This document shows, piece by piece, positions 18,679 to 26,672 of a stretch of 64,000 bases of DNA. The position numbers and the translations under genes were made by a program. The notes beneath the pieces are model-generated. The model searched no databases. It saw nothing but the letters and a program-made list of their open reading frames with translations, and was not told the origin of the DNA. Positions within the stretch are counted from its first letter, which is position 1; each line of letters begins with the position of its first letter. This DNA is from Mycolicibacterium rhodesiae JS60. GTDB lineage: Bacteria > Actinomycetota > Actinomycetes > Mycobacteriales > Mycobacteriaceae. Location of the stretch: assembly GCA_000230935.2 (NCBI GenBank), contig AGIQ01000001.1:620001-684000 (forward strand), in the 5' to 3' direction.

Positions 18679-18698
18679 ATTGTGATCTTTGTCACAAT
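18679..18698. promoter_or_regulatory. CRP-type cAMP receptor site
   Basis: ATTGTGATCTTTGTCACAAT is a 20-bp dyad containing the exact TGTGA-N6-TCACA consensus of the mycobacterial CRP (Rv3676 type). Its centre is about 25 bp before the ATG of the 51-residue gene at 18713. No other site of this quality was seen in the window. Confidence 0.8.
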
Positions 18699-18712
18699 TA
18701 TGGGGTGATGTG

Positions 18713-18868
18713 ATGTCCAGTTCGCGTCAGAACCGATCCGCAGTTAACAAGATCTTCGGTACCGAACTTCCTCAAGAGTCCTCCGATGAACGCGATCCGG
18801 GCGACGCTTCGGACGCCGCGGACCGAGAGCAGTGGTTCCGGGATAACGTTCCGCCGCACCACCATTGA
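18713..18868 (+). CDS. Small acidic protein (51 aa) under a CRP site
   Basis: The ATG at 18713 opens a 51-residue frame with GC-rich codon third positions. It starts MSSSRQNRSAVNKIFG, has an Asp/Glu/Ser-rich middle and ends EQWFRDNVPPHHH. A short C-terminal W-x-R-(E/D)-x-x-PPH tail recurs, to my recollection, in small actinobacterial proteins of unknown function. There are no cysteines, membrane segments or signal peptide. It sits between moaB2 and the porin. Translation is supported by frame quality, not by a good ribosome binding site (only a weak GGGGTGATG upstream). Confidence 0.6.
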   Translation: MSSSRQNRSAVNKIFGTELPQESSDERDPGDASDAADREQWFRDNVPPHHH

Positions 18869-19223
18869 TAATCGTCAGGTGCGGGCATATCAGGGTGGTG
18901 GCGGTGGTGGCGGTGGTGGCGGCGGTGGCGGTGACGGCCTACGGCCGGCCGGGTCCGCACGGTCGCCGGGGCAATCCCTGTCGGCCTCTCAGCAAACTTC
19001 CCCACGCAAGAACTGATTCGGCGCACCGCGCGTCTATGCGTTGCCGCCCAGATGCCATCCCGTTATGTTCCTCGTGTCAACGATGAGCAGAGCGTAAGAG
19101 CAGGTTGTGAGGACTCTCATTGAACTGCCGAGCGCAGTGCGCGGTGTCAGCATTTTGGGGCCGCGGCACGATCCAAACACTCGGTGAGCCCGCGGGTCCG
19201 CCGTCGACATAGCTAGGGAGAAC
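18869..19223 (+). other. Long leader/intergenic region before the porin gene
   Basis: 355 bp without a convincing gene. It holds a GGT/GGC triplet array (18894-18932) at its start, a mixed-composition middle, and an AGGGAG ribosome binding site close to the porin ATG. Short frames through the array would be poly-Gly or His/Arg-rich and look spurious. In M. smegmatis the mspA promoter is known to lie far upstream with a long leader, and this region could hold a similar leader. Confidence 0.45.
18894..18932 (+). repeat. GGT/GGC trinucleotide array
   Basis: Thirteen consecutive GGY triplets, including three perfect copies of the 9-mer GGTGGTGGC (18894-18920). The array begins 26 bases after the small CRP-linked gene and lies outside any well-supported coding frame. 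Such arrays are prone to slippage. Confidence 0.85.
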
Positions 19224-19862
19224 ATGAAGGTAATCGGTCGGGTACTGGTGGCGATGATCGCTGCCGTCGCGGCGTTGTTCGTCGGGACAGGTACCTCACA
19301 CGCGGGTTTGGACAATGAACTGAGTCTGGTTGACGGCGGTGGCCGCACGATGACCATTCAGCAGTGGGACACCTTCCTCAACGGCGTGTTTCCCCTGGAC
19401 CGCAACCGGCTGACCCGGGAGTGGTTCCACTCCGGCAAGGCCGTCTACAGCGTGGTCGGCCCGGGTGCTGACGAGTTCGCGGGCACCTTGGAGCTGGGCT
19501 ACCAGGTCGGCTTCCCGTGGTCACTGGGTGTGGGCATCAACTTCAGCTACACCACCCCGAACATCCTGCTCGACGACGCCGACATCTCCCCGACGGGCTT
19601 CAACCCGCTGGGCTCGGTCATCACCCCGAACCTGTTCCCGGGTGTGTCGATCAGCGCCGACCTGGGCAACGGCCCCGGCATCCAGGAAGTCGCCACCTTC
19701 TCGGTGGACGTCGAAGGCCCCAACGGCTCGGTCGCCGTGGCCAACGCCCACGGCACCGTCACCGGTGCCGCCGGCGGTGTGCTCCTGCGCCCCTTCGCCC
19801 GGCTCATCTCCAAGGCCGGTGACAGCGTCACCACCTACGGCGAACCCTGGAACATGAACTGA
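19224..19862 (+). CDS. MspA-family outer-membrane porin
   Basis: 212 residues. A 27-residue signal peptide ends SHA, and the mature protein begins GLDNELSLVDG, as in MspA. Signature segments are conserved through the chain: QQWDTFLNGVFPLDRNRLTR, EWFHSGKA, GFPWSLGVGINFSYTTPN, the constriction-loop aspartates in LLDDADI, PNLFPGVSISADLGNGPG, and the C-terminus TTYGEPWNMN. It would form the octameric goblet pore for hydrophilic nutrients in the mycolate outer membrane. By position after pepD-moaB2 it matches the M. smegmatis paralogue usually called mspC. A strong hairpin terminator follows. Confidence 0.96.
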   Translation: MKVIGRVLVAMIAAVAALFVGTGTSHAGLDNELSLVDGGGRTMTIQQWDTFLNGVFPLDRNRLTREWFHSGKAVYSVVGPGADEFAGTLELGYQVGFPWSLGVGINFSYTTPNILLDDADISPTGFNPLGSVITPNLFPGVSISADLGNGPGIQEVATFSVDVEGPNGSVAVANAHGTVTGAAGGVLLRPFARLISKAGDSVTTYGEPWNMN

Positions 19863-19878
19863 CTCCCTGAAATAGTCG

Positions 19879-19916
19879 ACAAAATGGCCCCCGGCGCGAG
19901 CCGGGGGCCATTTTGT
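19879..19916. terminator. Bidirectional hairpin terminator between the porin gene and mscL
   Basis: A 16-bp perfect stem with a 6-nt loop, built from ACAAAATGGCCCCCGG and its complement. AT pairs at the base leave T-rich flanks on both strands (TTTTGTTGTCGTGTTG on the plus strand). It lies between convergent genes and can serve both. Confidence 0.85.
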
Positions 19917-19929
19917 TGTCGTGTTGTCC

Positions 19930-20385
19930 TCAGTCTCGGTCGACGCTCGTCGTCGCGGCCGTATCGGGGCTCGGGCCGGTCCCCGGGCCGGTGACCTTCT
20001 TCGGCGTTCCGCTGGCGTCGGCCAGAAGATCGCGGATCTCGGTGAGCAAGCTCAGTTCGGTGTCGCCGGCCTGCTCGACCTCGCCCTTCTTGCGAAGGCG
20101 GTTGTAGGGCACGACCACGAAGAAATACACCACGGCCGCCACGAGAACGAAGTTGATCACCGCCGACAGCAGGATGTTCAAATCGATGGCCTGCCCGCCG
20201 CCGATCCCGATCCGCAGAAGGCCGTACTCGGTGTTCTTGCCCGCCCCGATGCGCTCGATCAGCGGCTGGATGATGCTCTCGGTGAACTTGGTGACCAAAG
20301 CGGTGAACGCGGTACCGATCACCACCGCGACCGACAGGTCGACGATGTTGCCGCGGGAGAGAAACTCCTTGAACCCTTTCAACAC
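19930..20385 (-). CDS. mscL: Large-conductance mechanosensitive channel MscL
   Basis: 151 residues. N-terminal amphipathic [15 protein letters not shown]1 with [19 protein letters not shown], a periplasmic loop (about 45-68), TM2 with [19 protein letters not shown], and a cytoplasmic helix/tail ending in a Pro/Thr-rich stretch. It forms a homopentamer that opens under membrane tension to release solutes on hypo-osmotic shock. It lies opposite the porin gene, as in M. tuberculosis where Rv0985c follows moaB2. Confidence 0.97.
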   Translation of the reverse strand: MLKGFKEFLSRGNIVDLSVAVVIGTAFTALVTKFTESIIQPLIERIGAGKNTEYGLLRIGIGGGQAIDLNILLSAVINFVLVAAVVYFFVVVPYNRLRKKGEVEQAGDTELSLLTEIRDLLADASGTPKKVTGPGTGPSPDTAATTSVDRD

Positions 20386-20508
20386 GATATTGCCCCTTTC
20401 GCTTTGGCCTCTTGGATAAAAACCGTGGCCCCGAGAATTCGAAGGGTAGTACGGGTCGAGCAGGTCAACCGGGGACCTGTTGGCTTGGCCGCCGACCGCC
20501 TGGTTAGC

Positions 20509-21162
20509 TCAGTGGATCGTCAAGGTGACGGTCTGGACCAGGGTGGCCGCCGCCAGGGAGTACGCGGCCGTGGCCGGTAGGGCGACCAGGACGACCCGGT
20601 CATCGCCCGCGCCTGCTGCCTTCTGCTTCGGTGACACCAGCACGACGACGGCGTCGGAGGCCGCCAGGGTCGGCTGGGCGTCGGTGTGCGCGTCCGCTGC
20701 GCCCATGACGTCGACCACGTCACCGGGCCGGATCAGATCGAGCACCGCCGCGTCGGCCAGGTGAAGCGGCACCACCCGTGCGTCGGGCCCAGCGCTGAGA
20801 CCGGCCAGGCGCGAGCCGAGCACCCGGGCGTCGGTGAGCACCTCACCCCGGCGGGCCGGGCCGGCCAGGGTGGCGCCGATGACGGCGTCGGCCACGCTCT
20901 GGGCACCGTCGGGAATCGTTGTGGCAGAGCGCTTTTCCACTCTGACGTCATCGGCGGACAACGCCACGCCAGGGCCCAGATCATGGGCCGCGACCACCAC
21001 CTCCATCAGTCGGTCGCCCGGGTCCGGGCGCAAGGCGGCGACAGCGGCGAGAACGACCAGTCCGCCCGCCGCGACACGGCGCGCCAGCACGGTACGGGCG
21101 AAGTCGGGTCGCGCCAGCTGCCGAATTCGGGTTGTCAGCGTCGGATCGAGGGACTCACCCAT
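20509..21162 (-). CDS. SAF-domain (CpaB/FlgA-like) membrane-anchored protein
   Basis: 217 residues. One N-terminal membrane segment (about residues 28-46) is followed by a SAF-type domain: EVVVAAHDLGPGVALSADDVR, VIGATLAGPARRGEVLT and DLIRPGDVVDVMG. The family includes antifreeze-like, FlgA and RcpC/CpaB pilus proteins. No other pilus gene is nearby. It corresponds to Rv0990c by position. The role is unknown, and cell-envelope binding of glycans or peptidoglycan is an inference. Confidence 0.75.
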   Translation of the reverse strand: MGESLDPTLTTRIRQLARPDFARTVLARRVAAGGLVVLAAVAALRPDPGDRLMEVVVAAHDLGPGVALSADDVRVEKRSATTIPDGAQSVADAVIGATLAGPARRGEVLTDARVLGSRLAGLSAGPDARVVPLHLADAAVLDLIRPGDVVDVMGAADAHTDAQPTLAASDAVVVLVSPKQKAAGAGDDRVVLVALPATAAYSLAAATLVQTVTLTIH

Positions 21163-21334
21163 GTGGTCACCGTAGGCGGGCAGCTCGTCTCAGGCATTCG
21201 CCACGCACTCCGGCCTGTTGATAACGGGGCTGCGTACGCCGTGTTTTGGCTTTTCGGCTGCTCTAGAATGGCTTTGCCTGTACGTTGCCTAACATAGTTA
21301 CGGCGCCTGGGCGGGTGAGAAGGAGGCGCAGCTT

Positions 21335-22489
21335 GTGAATGCTGATCAGCTTCTCGCGCGTAACCTCTTGTCCGCGCTGGCAAGTGGCGGGGTCGAGCCG
21401 TACTTCCAGCCGATCGTGTCGCTGGATGACGGCCGTATTCTCGGATTCGAAGTGCTGGCCCGGTGGACCGACCCGACGCGAGGCTTTATCAGCCCGGACC
21501 GCTTCATCCCCATTGCCGATCGCTTTGGCCTGCTGGATCGGCTGCTCGATCAATTGATGCGTACGTCGTTCAAGGCCGCCGCGGATTGGCCGCACCACTT
21601 GTTCCTCGGGTTCAACGTGTCGCCCACGCAGCTGCGCAACTCCGAGCTGGCGACCCGGATCGCCAGGGCGGCGATCGACTCATCATTTCCCTTGAGCCGC
21701 GTGCACATTGAGGTCACGGAGTCGGGTTTCATCGAAGATCTGAATCAGCCACGGCGGACGCTCGACCGGCTGATCAACCTCGGTTGCATGATCGCGATGG
21801 ACGACTTCGGCACCGGCTACTCGAGTCTGACGTGGCTGAGCTCCATGCCGTTCTCCAAGATCAAGATCGACGCCAGCTTCGTCATGGCGATGCACGAACA
21901 TCGCCAGAGTCGCAAGATCGTCGCCGCGGTGGTAGGTCTGGGCCACAGCCTCGGGCTGGCCGTCGTGGCAGAAGGAGTCGAGACCGCCCAGCAGGCGGAC
22001 TTGCTCCGGGGCATGGGATGCAAGCTGGCTCAGGGCTATCTGTTCGGTCGGCCGACGCCGGCGAGCCAAGTTCCCCGGGTCCTGTCCGCCCGTGTCGCGT
22101 CCGTGGACAACTCGGAGTCGACGGTCCCGGTGGCCCTGCAACTGCGGGCGCACCAGTGCTCCGAAACGTGCGAGTCGGATGCCGCGATCGCGTTCATGGA
22201 CCCGGCCGGCACCGTCGTCGCCTCGAGTACGGCCTTTGACCGGACGATGGAAGTCAACAGCGGAGAAGCAGCCGGGCGGCATATCTGGGATCTGATCGGA
22301 GTCACGCCGGAAACCTTCGCCGAATTGCGGGCGACCGACCTTCTCGACGAGCAGTTCCCGCCTATCGAAGAGACGACCACCGGTGGGTCGCTGGCGCGCA
22401 TCATGATCCGTCCGGTCAAGGACGAGAGCAGCGAATTACTCGGCTATTCAGTCGAATTTGCCCAGCCGACGAGCCCCAAGGCTTCCTAG
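21335..22489 (+). CDS. EAL-domain cyclic-di-GMP phosphodiesterase with C-terminal sensor-like domain
   Basis: 384 residues from the GTG at 21335, with AGGAGG 8 nt upstream. The EAL domain (about 10-250) has the signature as EVL (Glu39) and keeps the metal- and substrate-binding residues: FNVSPTQL, EVTES, DDFGTGYSS, KIDASF, AEGVET and QGYLFGRP. It should therefore hydrolyse c-di-GMP. Residues about 270-384 resemble a PAS-like or DICT-like sensory module (SSTAFDRTMEV...IWDLIGVT). No membrane segment or GGDEF domain is present. Its end overlaps the convergent fmdB-like gene by 4 bases. Confidence 0.88.
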   Translation: MNADQLLARNLLSALASGGVEPYFQPIVSLDDGRILGFEVLARWTDPTRGFISPDRFIPIADRFGLLDRLLDQLMRTSFKAAADWPHHLFLGFNVSPTQLRNSELATRIARAAIDSSFPLSRVHIEVTESGFIEDLNQPRRTLDRLINLGCMIAMDDFGTGYSSLTWLSSMPFSKIKIDASFVMAMHEHRQSRKIVAAVVGLGHSLGLAVVAEGVETAQQADLLRGMGCKLAQGYLFGRPTPASQVPRVLSARVASVDNSESTVPVALQLRAHQCSETCESDAAIAFMDPAGTVVASSTAFDRTMEVNSGEAAGRHIWDLIGVTPETFAELRATDLLDEQFPPIEETTTGGSLARIMIRPVKDESSELLGYSVEFAQPTSPKAS

Positions 22490-22800
22490 CTCGAGGCCGC
22501 AGCGGCCGGCGCCGAGGTGCTCGACGAACTCGAACTCGACGAGCTGGCCGACGAGTCGGTGGAGCTCGACGACTTCTCCGAGCTCGACGAGGACGGTGAA
22601 TCCGACTTGGTGTTCTTCGACGAATCACGGCTGTCGGTCCGGTAGAAGCCACTGCCCTTGAACACCACGCCGACCGAGTTGAACAGCTTGCGCAGCCGGC
22701 CCGTGCACTGCGGGCAGCTGGTCAGCGCATCGTCAGTGAAGGCCTGCACGGCGTCGAAGCGGTTGTCGCACTCGGTGCACGCGTAGCTGTAAGTCGGCAC
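22486..22800 (-). CDS. FmdB-family zinc-ribbon protein, Ruc-like redox chaperone
   Basis: 104 residues. The N-terminal 45 hold two CxxC pairs (CTEC and CPQC) in the FmdB zinc ribbon MPTYSYACTECDNRF. The rest is a disordered Ser/Asp/Lys tail (SSSSS runs). M. tuberculosis Rv0991c, named Ruc, has the same layout and is a redox-regulated chaperone that works with DnaK and is repressed by HrcA. The CIRCE-like element upstream here supports the same heat-shock control. Confidence 0.88.
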   Translation of the reverse strand: MPTYSYACTECDNRFDAVQAFTDDALTSCPQCTGRLRKLFNSVGVVFKGSGFYRTDSRDSSKNTKSDSPSSSSSEKSSSSTDSSASSSSSSSSSTSAPAAAASS

Positions 22801-22827
22801 ATGAACCTCCGGGACGAAACTTGGTCG

Positions 22828-22854
22828 TTAGCACTCTATCGTGTCAAGTGCTAG
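22828..22854. promoter_or_regulatory. CIRCE element (HrcA operator) of the FmdB/Ruc gene
   Basis: TTAGCACTC, 9 bases, then AAGTGCTAG on the plus strand, against the consensus TTAGCACTC-N9-GAGTGCTAA (16 of 18 arm positions). It lies 28 bases before the gene's ATG on the minus strand, and a TTGACA promoter-like -35 falls in it, so HrcA binding would exclude RNA polymerase. Confidence 0.85.
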
Positions 22855-22966
22855 AACCGCTATGTGGCACGTATCATTCCCGCAATGCCGCGTGGGGTGC
22901 GGTGCGACCAAATGCCGCAAAAAGCGTTTCGAGGGGGCAACTCGGGTGCATGGTAGGCCGATGGCC

Positions 22967-23614
22967 TCACGATGTGTCGGCCAGCGCGAACAGTCCATGT
23001 TTGGGGGTAAGGGCATGGGTCATTCGAACGTCATGTGGCTCACTGGGCAGGTCGTCGAGGACTTCCTCGTCGCGTACCACCGCGACGAGCTTGGCCCCGG
23101 GCCGGCACAGCACCAACGAGCGGTCGTAGAACCCGCCACCGCGCCCGAGCCGAACCCCTGTGCGGTCGACGGCCAGCGCGGGGACCAGCACCACGTCTGC
23201 CTCGGACACCGCAGTCTCGGGCAACCACGGCGCGGTGGGCTCGAGCAGACCGAACCGGGCGGCAATCAGCGCGCCGGGAACGTAGACACCCCACAGCAGC
23301 GCCGCCGGTTCACCGTCGGCACCCGAACGGGTCACCGGCAACAGCACCCGGGAACACAGCTCGTGCAGCCGGTCCACCATCTGCGGCGAACCAGGCTCGG
23401 CGCCCACCGGGAGGTAGGCGCAGACGGTGTCGGCTCGGCTCACGAACTGCCCGAGATGATCAGTGAGGGCCAGCGCTTCGGCGGCCCGGATGTCGTCGGG
23501 AACCGCGCGTCGCGCCGCCAACAGGGCTTTCCTGTGTTGGGCTTTCGTACCGGCGAGCACGCCGTCCACCATGTCAGCGCGCGTGTCGATTGCGCCAGAG
23601 TGAAGGGCCATCAT
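22967..23614 (-). CDS. 5-formyltetrahydrofolate cyclo-ligase
   Basis: 215 residues from the ATG at 23614 (an in-frame ATG at 23572 would give 201). Conserved motifs: KAQHRKALLAARRAV at the N-terminus, YLPVGAEP, and the phosphate-binding/active-site loop RLGRGGGFYDRSL near residue 165. It converts 5-formyl-THF to 5,10-methenyl-THF using ATP. It is divergent from galU with about 20 bp between starts. No ribosome binding site is visible for either start, so the exact N-terminus is uncertain. Confidence 0.88.
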   Translation of the reverse strand: MMALHSGAIDTRADMVDGVLAGTKAQHRKALLAARRAVPDDIRAAEALALTDHLGQFVSRADTVCAYLPVGAEPGSPQMVDRLHELCSRVLLPVTRSGADGEPAALLWGVYVPGALIAARFGLLEPTAPWLPETAVSEADVVLVPALAVDRTGVRLGRGGGFYDRSLVLCRPGAKLVAVVRDEEVLDDLPSEPHDVRMTHALTPKHGLFALADTS

Positions 23615-23635
23615 GATGCCGATAGGGTGTGAACG

Positions 23636-24556
23636 ATGAGGCCGCCAGAGGTCCCGATCCCTCGTACAGCGATCGTCCCCGCGGCCGGGTTGGGTACGCG
23701 ATTCCTGCCGGTGACCAAGACCGTGCCGAAGGAGCTCTTGCCGGTCGTGGATACGCCCGGTATTGAGCTGGTCGCTGAGGAGGCCGCCGAGGCCGGCGCC
23801 GAGCGCTTGGTGATCGTGACGTCCGAGGGCAAAGACAGCGTGGTCGCTCACTTCGTCGAGGACCTCGTGCTCGAGGGCACGCTGGAGGCTCGCGGCAAGA
23901 AGGCGATGCTGGAGAAGGTGCGCCGTGCCCCGGCCCTGATCAAGGTCGAGTCCGTGGTGCAGCACGAGCCGCTGGGCCTGGGTCACGCCGTCGGGTGCGT
24001 GGAAGCGGTGCTGTCCCCGGACGAGGACGCGGTGTCTGTCCTGCTGCCCGACGATCTGGTGCTGCCCACCGGCGTGCTGGAGACGATGGCGAAGGTCCGG
24101 GCCAAACGCGGTGGCACGGTGTTGTGCGCCATCGAGGTGAGCGACGAAGAGATCAGCGCCTACGGCGTTTTCGACGTCGAGCCGGTGCCGGACGCGGCCA
24201 ACCCGAACGTGCTCAAGGTCAAGGGCATGGTGGAAAAGCCGAAGGTGGAGGATGCACCGTCACGGTTCGCCGCAGCTGGTCGCTACATCCTCGACCGGGC
24301 GATCTTCGATGCCCTGCGCCGGGTTGACCGCGGTGTCGGCGGCGAGATCCAGCTGACCGACGCGATCGAGTTGCTGATCAAGGAAGGCCATCCGGTTCAT
24401 GTCGTCGTGCACCGCGGCTCTCGACACGACTTGGGAAATCCCGGCGGCTACCTGAAGGCTGCGGTTGACTTTGCGTTGGATCGTGACGACTATGGCCCGG
24501 ATTTGCGGGCATGGTTGGTGGCGCGCCTAGGCCTGGCCGGCAAGACCGAACAGTAG
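23636..24556 (+). CDS. galU: UTP-glucose-1-phosphate uridylyltransferase GalU
   Basis: 306 residues. The nucleotide-binding start AIVPAAGLGTRFLPVTK and the catalytic Lys region in MVEKPKVEDAPS are intact, as is GEIQLTDAI. It makes UDP-glucose for glycogen, trehalose and cell-envelope glycans. The start is supported by a TAGGGT hexamer at 23623-23628 followed by 7 nt and the ATG, which points to a leaderless transcript. It heads the galU-moeA1-rimJ-glpR group on the plus strand. Confidence 0.96.
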   Translation: MRPPEVPIPRTAIVPAAGLGTRFLPVTKTVPKELLPVVDTPGIELVAEEAAEAGAERLVIVTSEGKDSVVAHFVEDLVLEGTLEARGKKAMLEKVRRAPALIKVESVVQHEPLGLGHAVGCVEAVLSPDEDAVSVLLPDDLVLPTGVLETMAKVRAKRGGTVLCAIEVSDEEISAYGVFDVEPVPDAANPNVLKVKGMVEKPKVEDAPSRFAAAGRYILDRAIFDALRRVDRGVGGEIQLTDAIELLIKEGHPVHVVVHRGSRHDLGNPGGYLKAAVDFALDRDDYGPDLRAWLVARLGLAGKTEQ

Positions 24557-24603
24557 AAGCTGCGCCGGGCCCGCGCGACGGGTTCGAGGCAGAAAGGCGC
24601 GCG

Positions 24604-25860
24604 GTGCGTTCGGTAGAGGAACAGCAAGCCAGGGTGGCGGCCGCCGCGGTGGCGCCACGACCGGTTCGGGTGCCGATTGCCGAGGCACAGGGCCTGATGT
24701 GCGCCGAGGAAGTGATCACCGAACATCCACTGCCCGGTTTCGACCAGGCGGCCATCGACGGCTATGCCGTTCGGAGCGTGGATGTTCAGGGCATCGGTGC
24801 CGACGCCGATGACGAGCAGGGCGACGGTGAGATCAGCCTGCCGGTGATGGGCGTGATCGAAGCGGGCACGCGGACCCCGAGCCGGCTGCAGCCCAAACAG
24901 GCGGCCCGGGTGCAGACCGGCGCGCCGATGCCGACACTGGCCGATGCGGTGCTTCCGCTGCGCTGGACCGATGGTGGTCAGGCGCGGGTGCGGGTATTGC
25001 GCGGGGTTCGGTCGGGGGCCTATGTCCGCCGGGCCGGTGACGATGTCCAACCGGGCGACGTCGCGGTGCGGGCGGGCGCGATCATCGGTGCTGCCCAGGT
25101 GGGACTGCTTGCCGCGGTCGGTCGTGAGCGGGTGCTGGTGCATCCGCGCCCGCGGGTGACCGTGCTCAGCGTGGGCGGCGAACTCGTCGATATCTCTCGC
25201 ACGCCCGGCAACGGCCAGGTCTACGACGTGAATTCGTATGCGATCGCTGCCGCCGCGCGGGACGCGGGCGCCGAAGTGAGCCGACTGGGCATCGTCAGCA
25301 CCGATCCCAAGGAACTGCGTGAGGTGGTCGAGGGCCAGCTCAACCGCGCCGAGCTGGTGGTGATCGCCGGAGCTGTCGGCGGCGCGGCCGCCGAGAGCGT
25401 GCGCACAGTGCTGTCCAAGCTAGGGGAGATGGAGGTCAGCCGCATCGCGATGCATCCGGGCTCGGTCCAGGGTTTCGGCCAGTTGGGCCGCGAGGGAGTG
25501 CCGACCTTCCTGCTGCCTGCCAATCCGGTCAGTGCGCTGGTGGTGTTCGAGGTGATGGTTCGCCCGTTGATCCGGCTGTCGTTGGGCAAACGGCAGCCGA
25601 TGCGGCGTGTCGTGCAGGCCCGGGCGTTGTCGCCGATTTCGTCGGTGCCGGGACGCAAGGGATTCCTGCGCGGCCAGCTGATGCGCGACCAGGACACCGG
25701 CGAATATCTCGTACAGGCGCTCGGTGGTGCGCCCGGCGCCTCGTCGCATCTCTTGGCGACGCTGGCTGAGGCGAATTGCTTGGTGGTGGTGCCCACCGAG
25801 GTCGATCAGGTGCGGACCGGCGAGCTCGTCGACGTCGCCTTCCTTGCGCAGCGCGGCTGA
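24604..25860 (+). CDS. moeA1: MoeA1 / gephyrin-like protein (Glp)
   Basis: 418 residues from the GTG at 24604, with AGAAAGG 6 nt upstream. All MoeA regions are present: PLPGFDQAAIDGYAVRS, VQTGAPMPTLADAV, the MoCF fold with SVGGELVD (usual GDEL replaced by GGEL), and LPANPVSALVVFEV followed by the beta-barrel end. In corynebacteria the equivalent gene encodes Glp, a gephyrin-like protein that binds FtsZ and the receptor GlpR. The glpR homologue is two genes downstream here, so a divisome role is at least as likely as molybdenum insertion. The GGEL variant may reflect that. Confidence 0.88.
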   Translation: MRSVEEQQARVAAAAVAPRPVRVPIAEAQGLMCAEEVITEHPLPGFDQAAIDGYAVRSVDVQGIGADADDEQGDGEISLPVMGVIEAGTRTPSRLQPKQAARVQTGAPMPTLADAVLPLRWTDGGQARVRVLRGVRSGAYVRRAGDDVQPGDVAVRAGAIIGAAQVGLLAAVGRERVLVHPRPRVTVLSVGGELVDISRTPGNGQVYDVNSYAIAAAARDAGAEVSRLGIVSTDPKELREVVEGQLNRAELVVIAGAVGGAAAESVRTVLSKLGEMEVSRIAMHPGSVQGFGQLGREGVPTFLLPANPVSALVVFEVMVRPLIRLSLGKRQPMRRVVQARALSPISSVPGRKGFLRGQLMRDQDTGEYLVQALGGAPGASSHLLATLAEANCLVVVPTEVDQVRTGELVDVAFLAQRG

Positions 25861-25873
25861 ACCGCGGAGCACT

Positions 25874-26527
25874 GTGAATCTGTGGCGTAATAGTTCTCTG
25901 CATCCGGGATGGCCCGCCGCGGTCGGTCCGCTCCGGGTCGGCGCGGGTGTCGTCCGGTTGCGTCCGGTGCGCATGCGCGACGCGGCGTTGTGGAGCCGCA
26001 TCCGCATGGCCGATCGTGCCCATCTCGAACCGTGGGAGCCGACGACAGAGGTGGATTGGGCTGTGCGGCATGCGGTTTCGTCATGGCCGGCGGTGTGTTC
26101 CGGGCTGCGCGCGGAGGCGCGCAAGGGCCGGATGCTGCCGTACGTGATCGAACTCGACGGGCAGTTCTGTGGTCAGCTCACGATCGGCAACGTGACGCAC
26201 GGGGCGCTGCGCTCGGCCTGGATCGGCTATTGGGTGTCCAGCGCCGTGACCGGGGCCGGGGTGGCGACGGGTGCGCTGGCGCTGGGCCTCGACCACTGTT
26301 TCGGCCCGGTCACGCTGCACCGCGTGGAGGCGACGGTGCGTCCGGAGAATGCGGCCAGTCGCGCGGTGCTGGCCAAGGTCGGCTTCCGCGAGGAAGGCCT
26401 GCTGGAGAGGTACCTCGACGTCGACGGTGCGTGGCGCGACCACCTGCTGGTCGCGATGACTGTGGAGGAAATCGAGGGGTCCGTTGCCGGCCGGCTAGTG
26501 CACCGCGGGTTGGCTCAGTGGGCCTGA
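25874..26527 (+). CDS. rimJ: GNAT-family N-acetyltransferase RimJ-like
   Basis: 217 residues from the GTG at 25874, 13 nt after moeA1, with a GGAG upstream. The RimJ/RimL subfamily is recognised by VRLRPVRMRDAALW, the acetyl-CoA loop region GYWVSSAVTGAGVATGALAL, LHRVEATVRPENAASRAVLAKVGF and a final Arg/His-rich segment. RimJ acetylates the N-terminal Ala of ribosomal protein S5 in enterics. The mycobacterial substrate is unknown. Confidence 0.87.
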   Translation: MNLWRNSSLHPGWPAAVGPLRVGAGVVRLRPVRMRDAALWSRIRMADRAHLEPWEPTTEVDWAVRHAVSSWPAVCSGLRAEARKGRMLPYVIELDGQFCGQLTIGNVTHGALRSAWIGYWVSSAVTGAGVATGALALGLDHCFGPVTLHRVEATVRPENAASRAVLAKVGFREEGLLERYLDVDGAWRDHLLVAMTVEEIEGSVAGRLVHRGLAQWA

Positions 26528-26585
26528 TTGCCGAGCAAGTTGTTACTAATGTGACATTTGGGGCTGTTGGTGCTTGTCATGGGCT

Positions 26586-26603
26586 AATTACACGTGTGTA
26601 ATT
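26586..26603. promoter_or_regulatory. Palindrome upstream of glpR
   Basis: Perfect 8-bp arms AATTACAC and GTGTAATT around GT. It is AT-rich in a GC-rich setting and lies 70-87 bp before the glpR ATG, immediately before a TTGACC. It could be an operator. No known regulator motif was recognised. Confidence 0.45.
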
Positions 26604-26672
26604 GACCTCGGCGCGCCGTCCCAGGTTGCGTAGGTCACGGACCTAGCCTGGACGGGAAAGGAGCAGGCCATC

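Noticed and set aside
18786..19016. Poly-Gly frame through the GGY array (76 codons)
   Set aside because: It overlaps the better-supported 51-aa gene in another frame, and its composition is produced by the triplet array.
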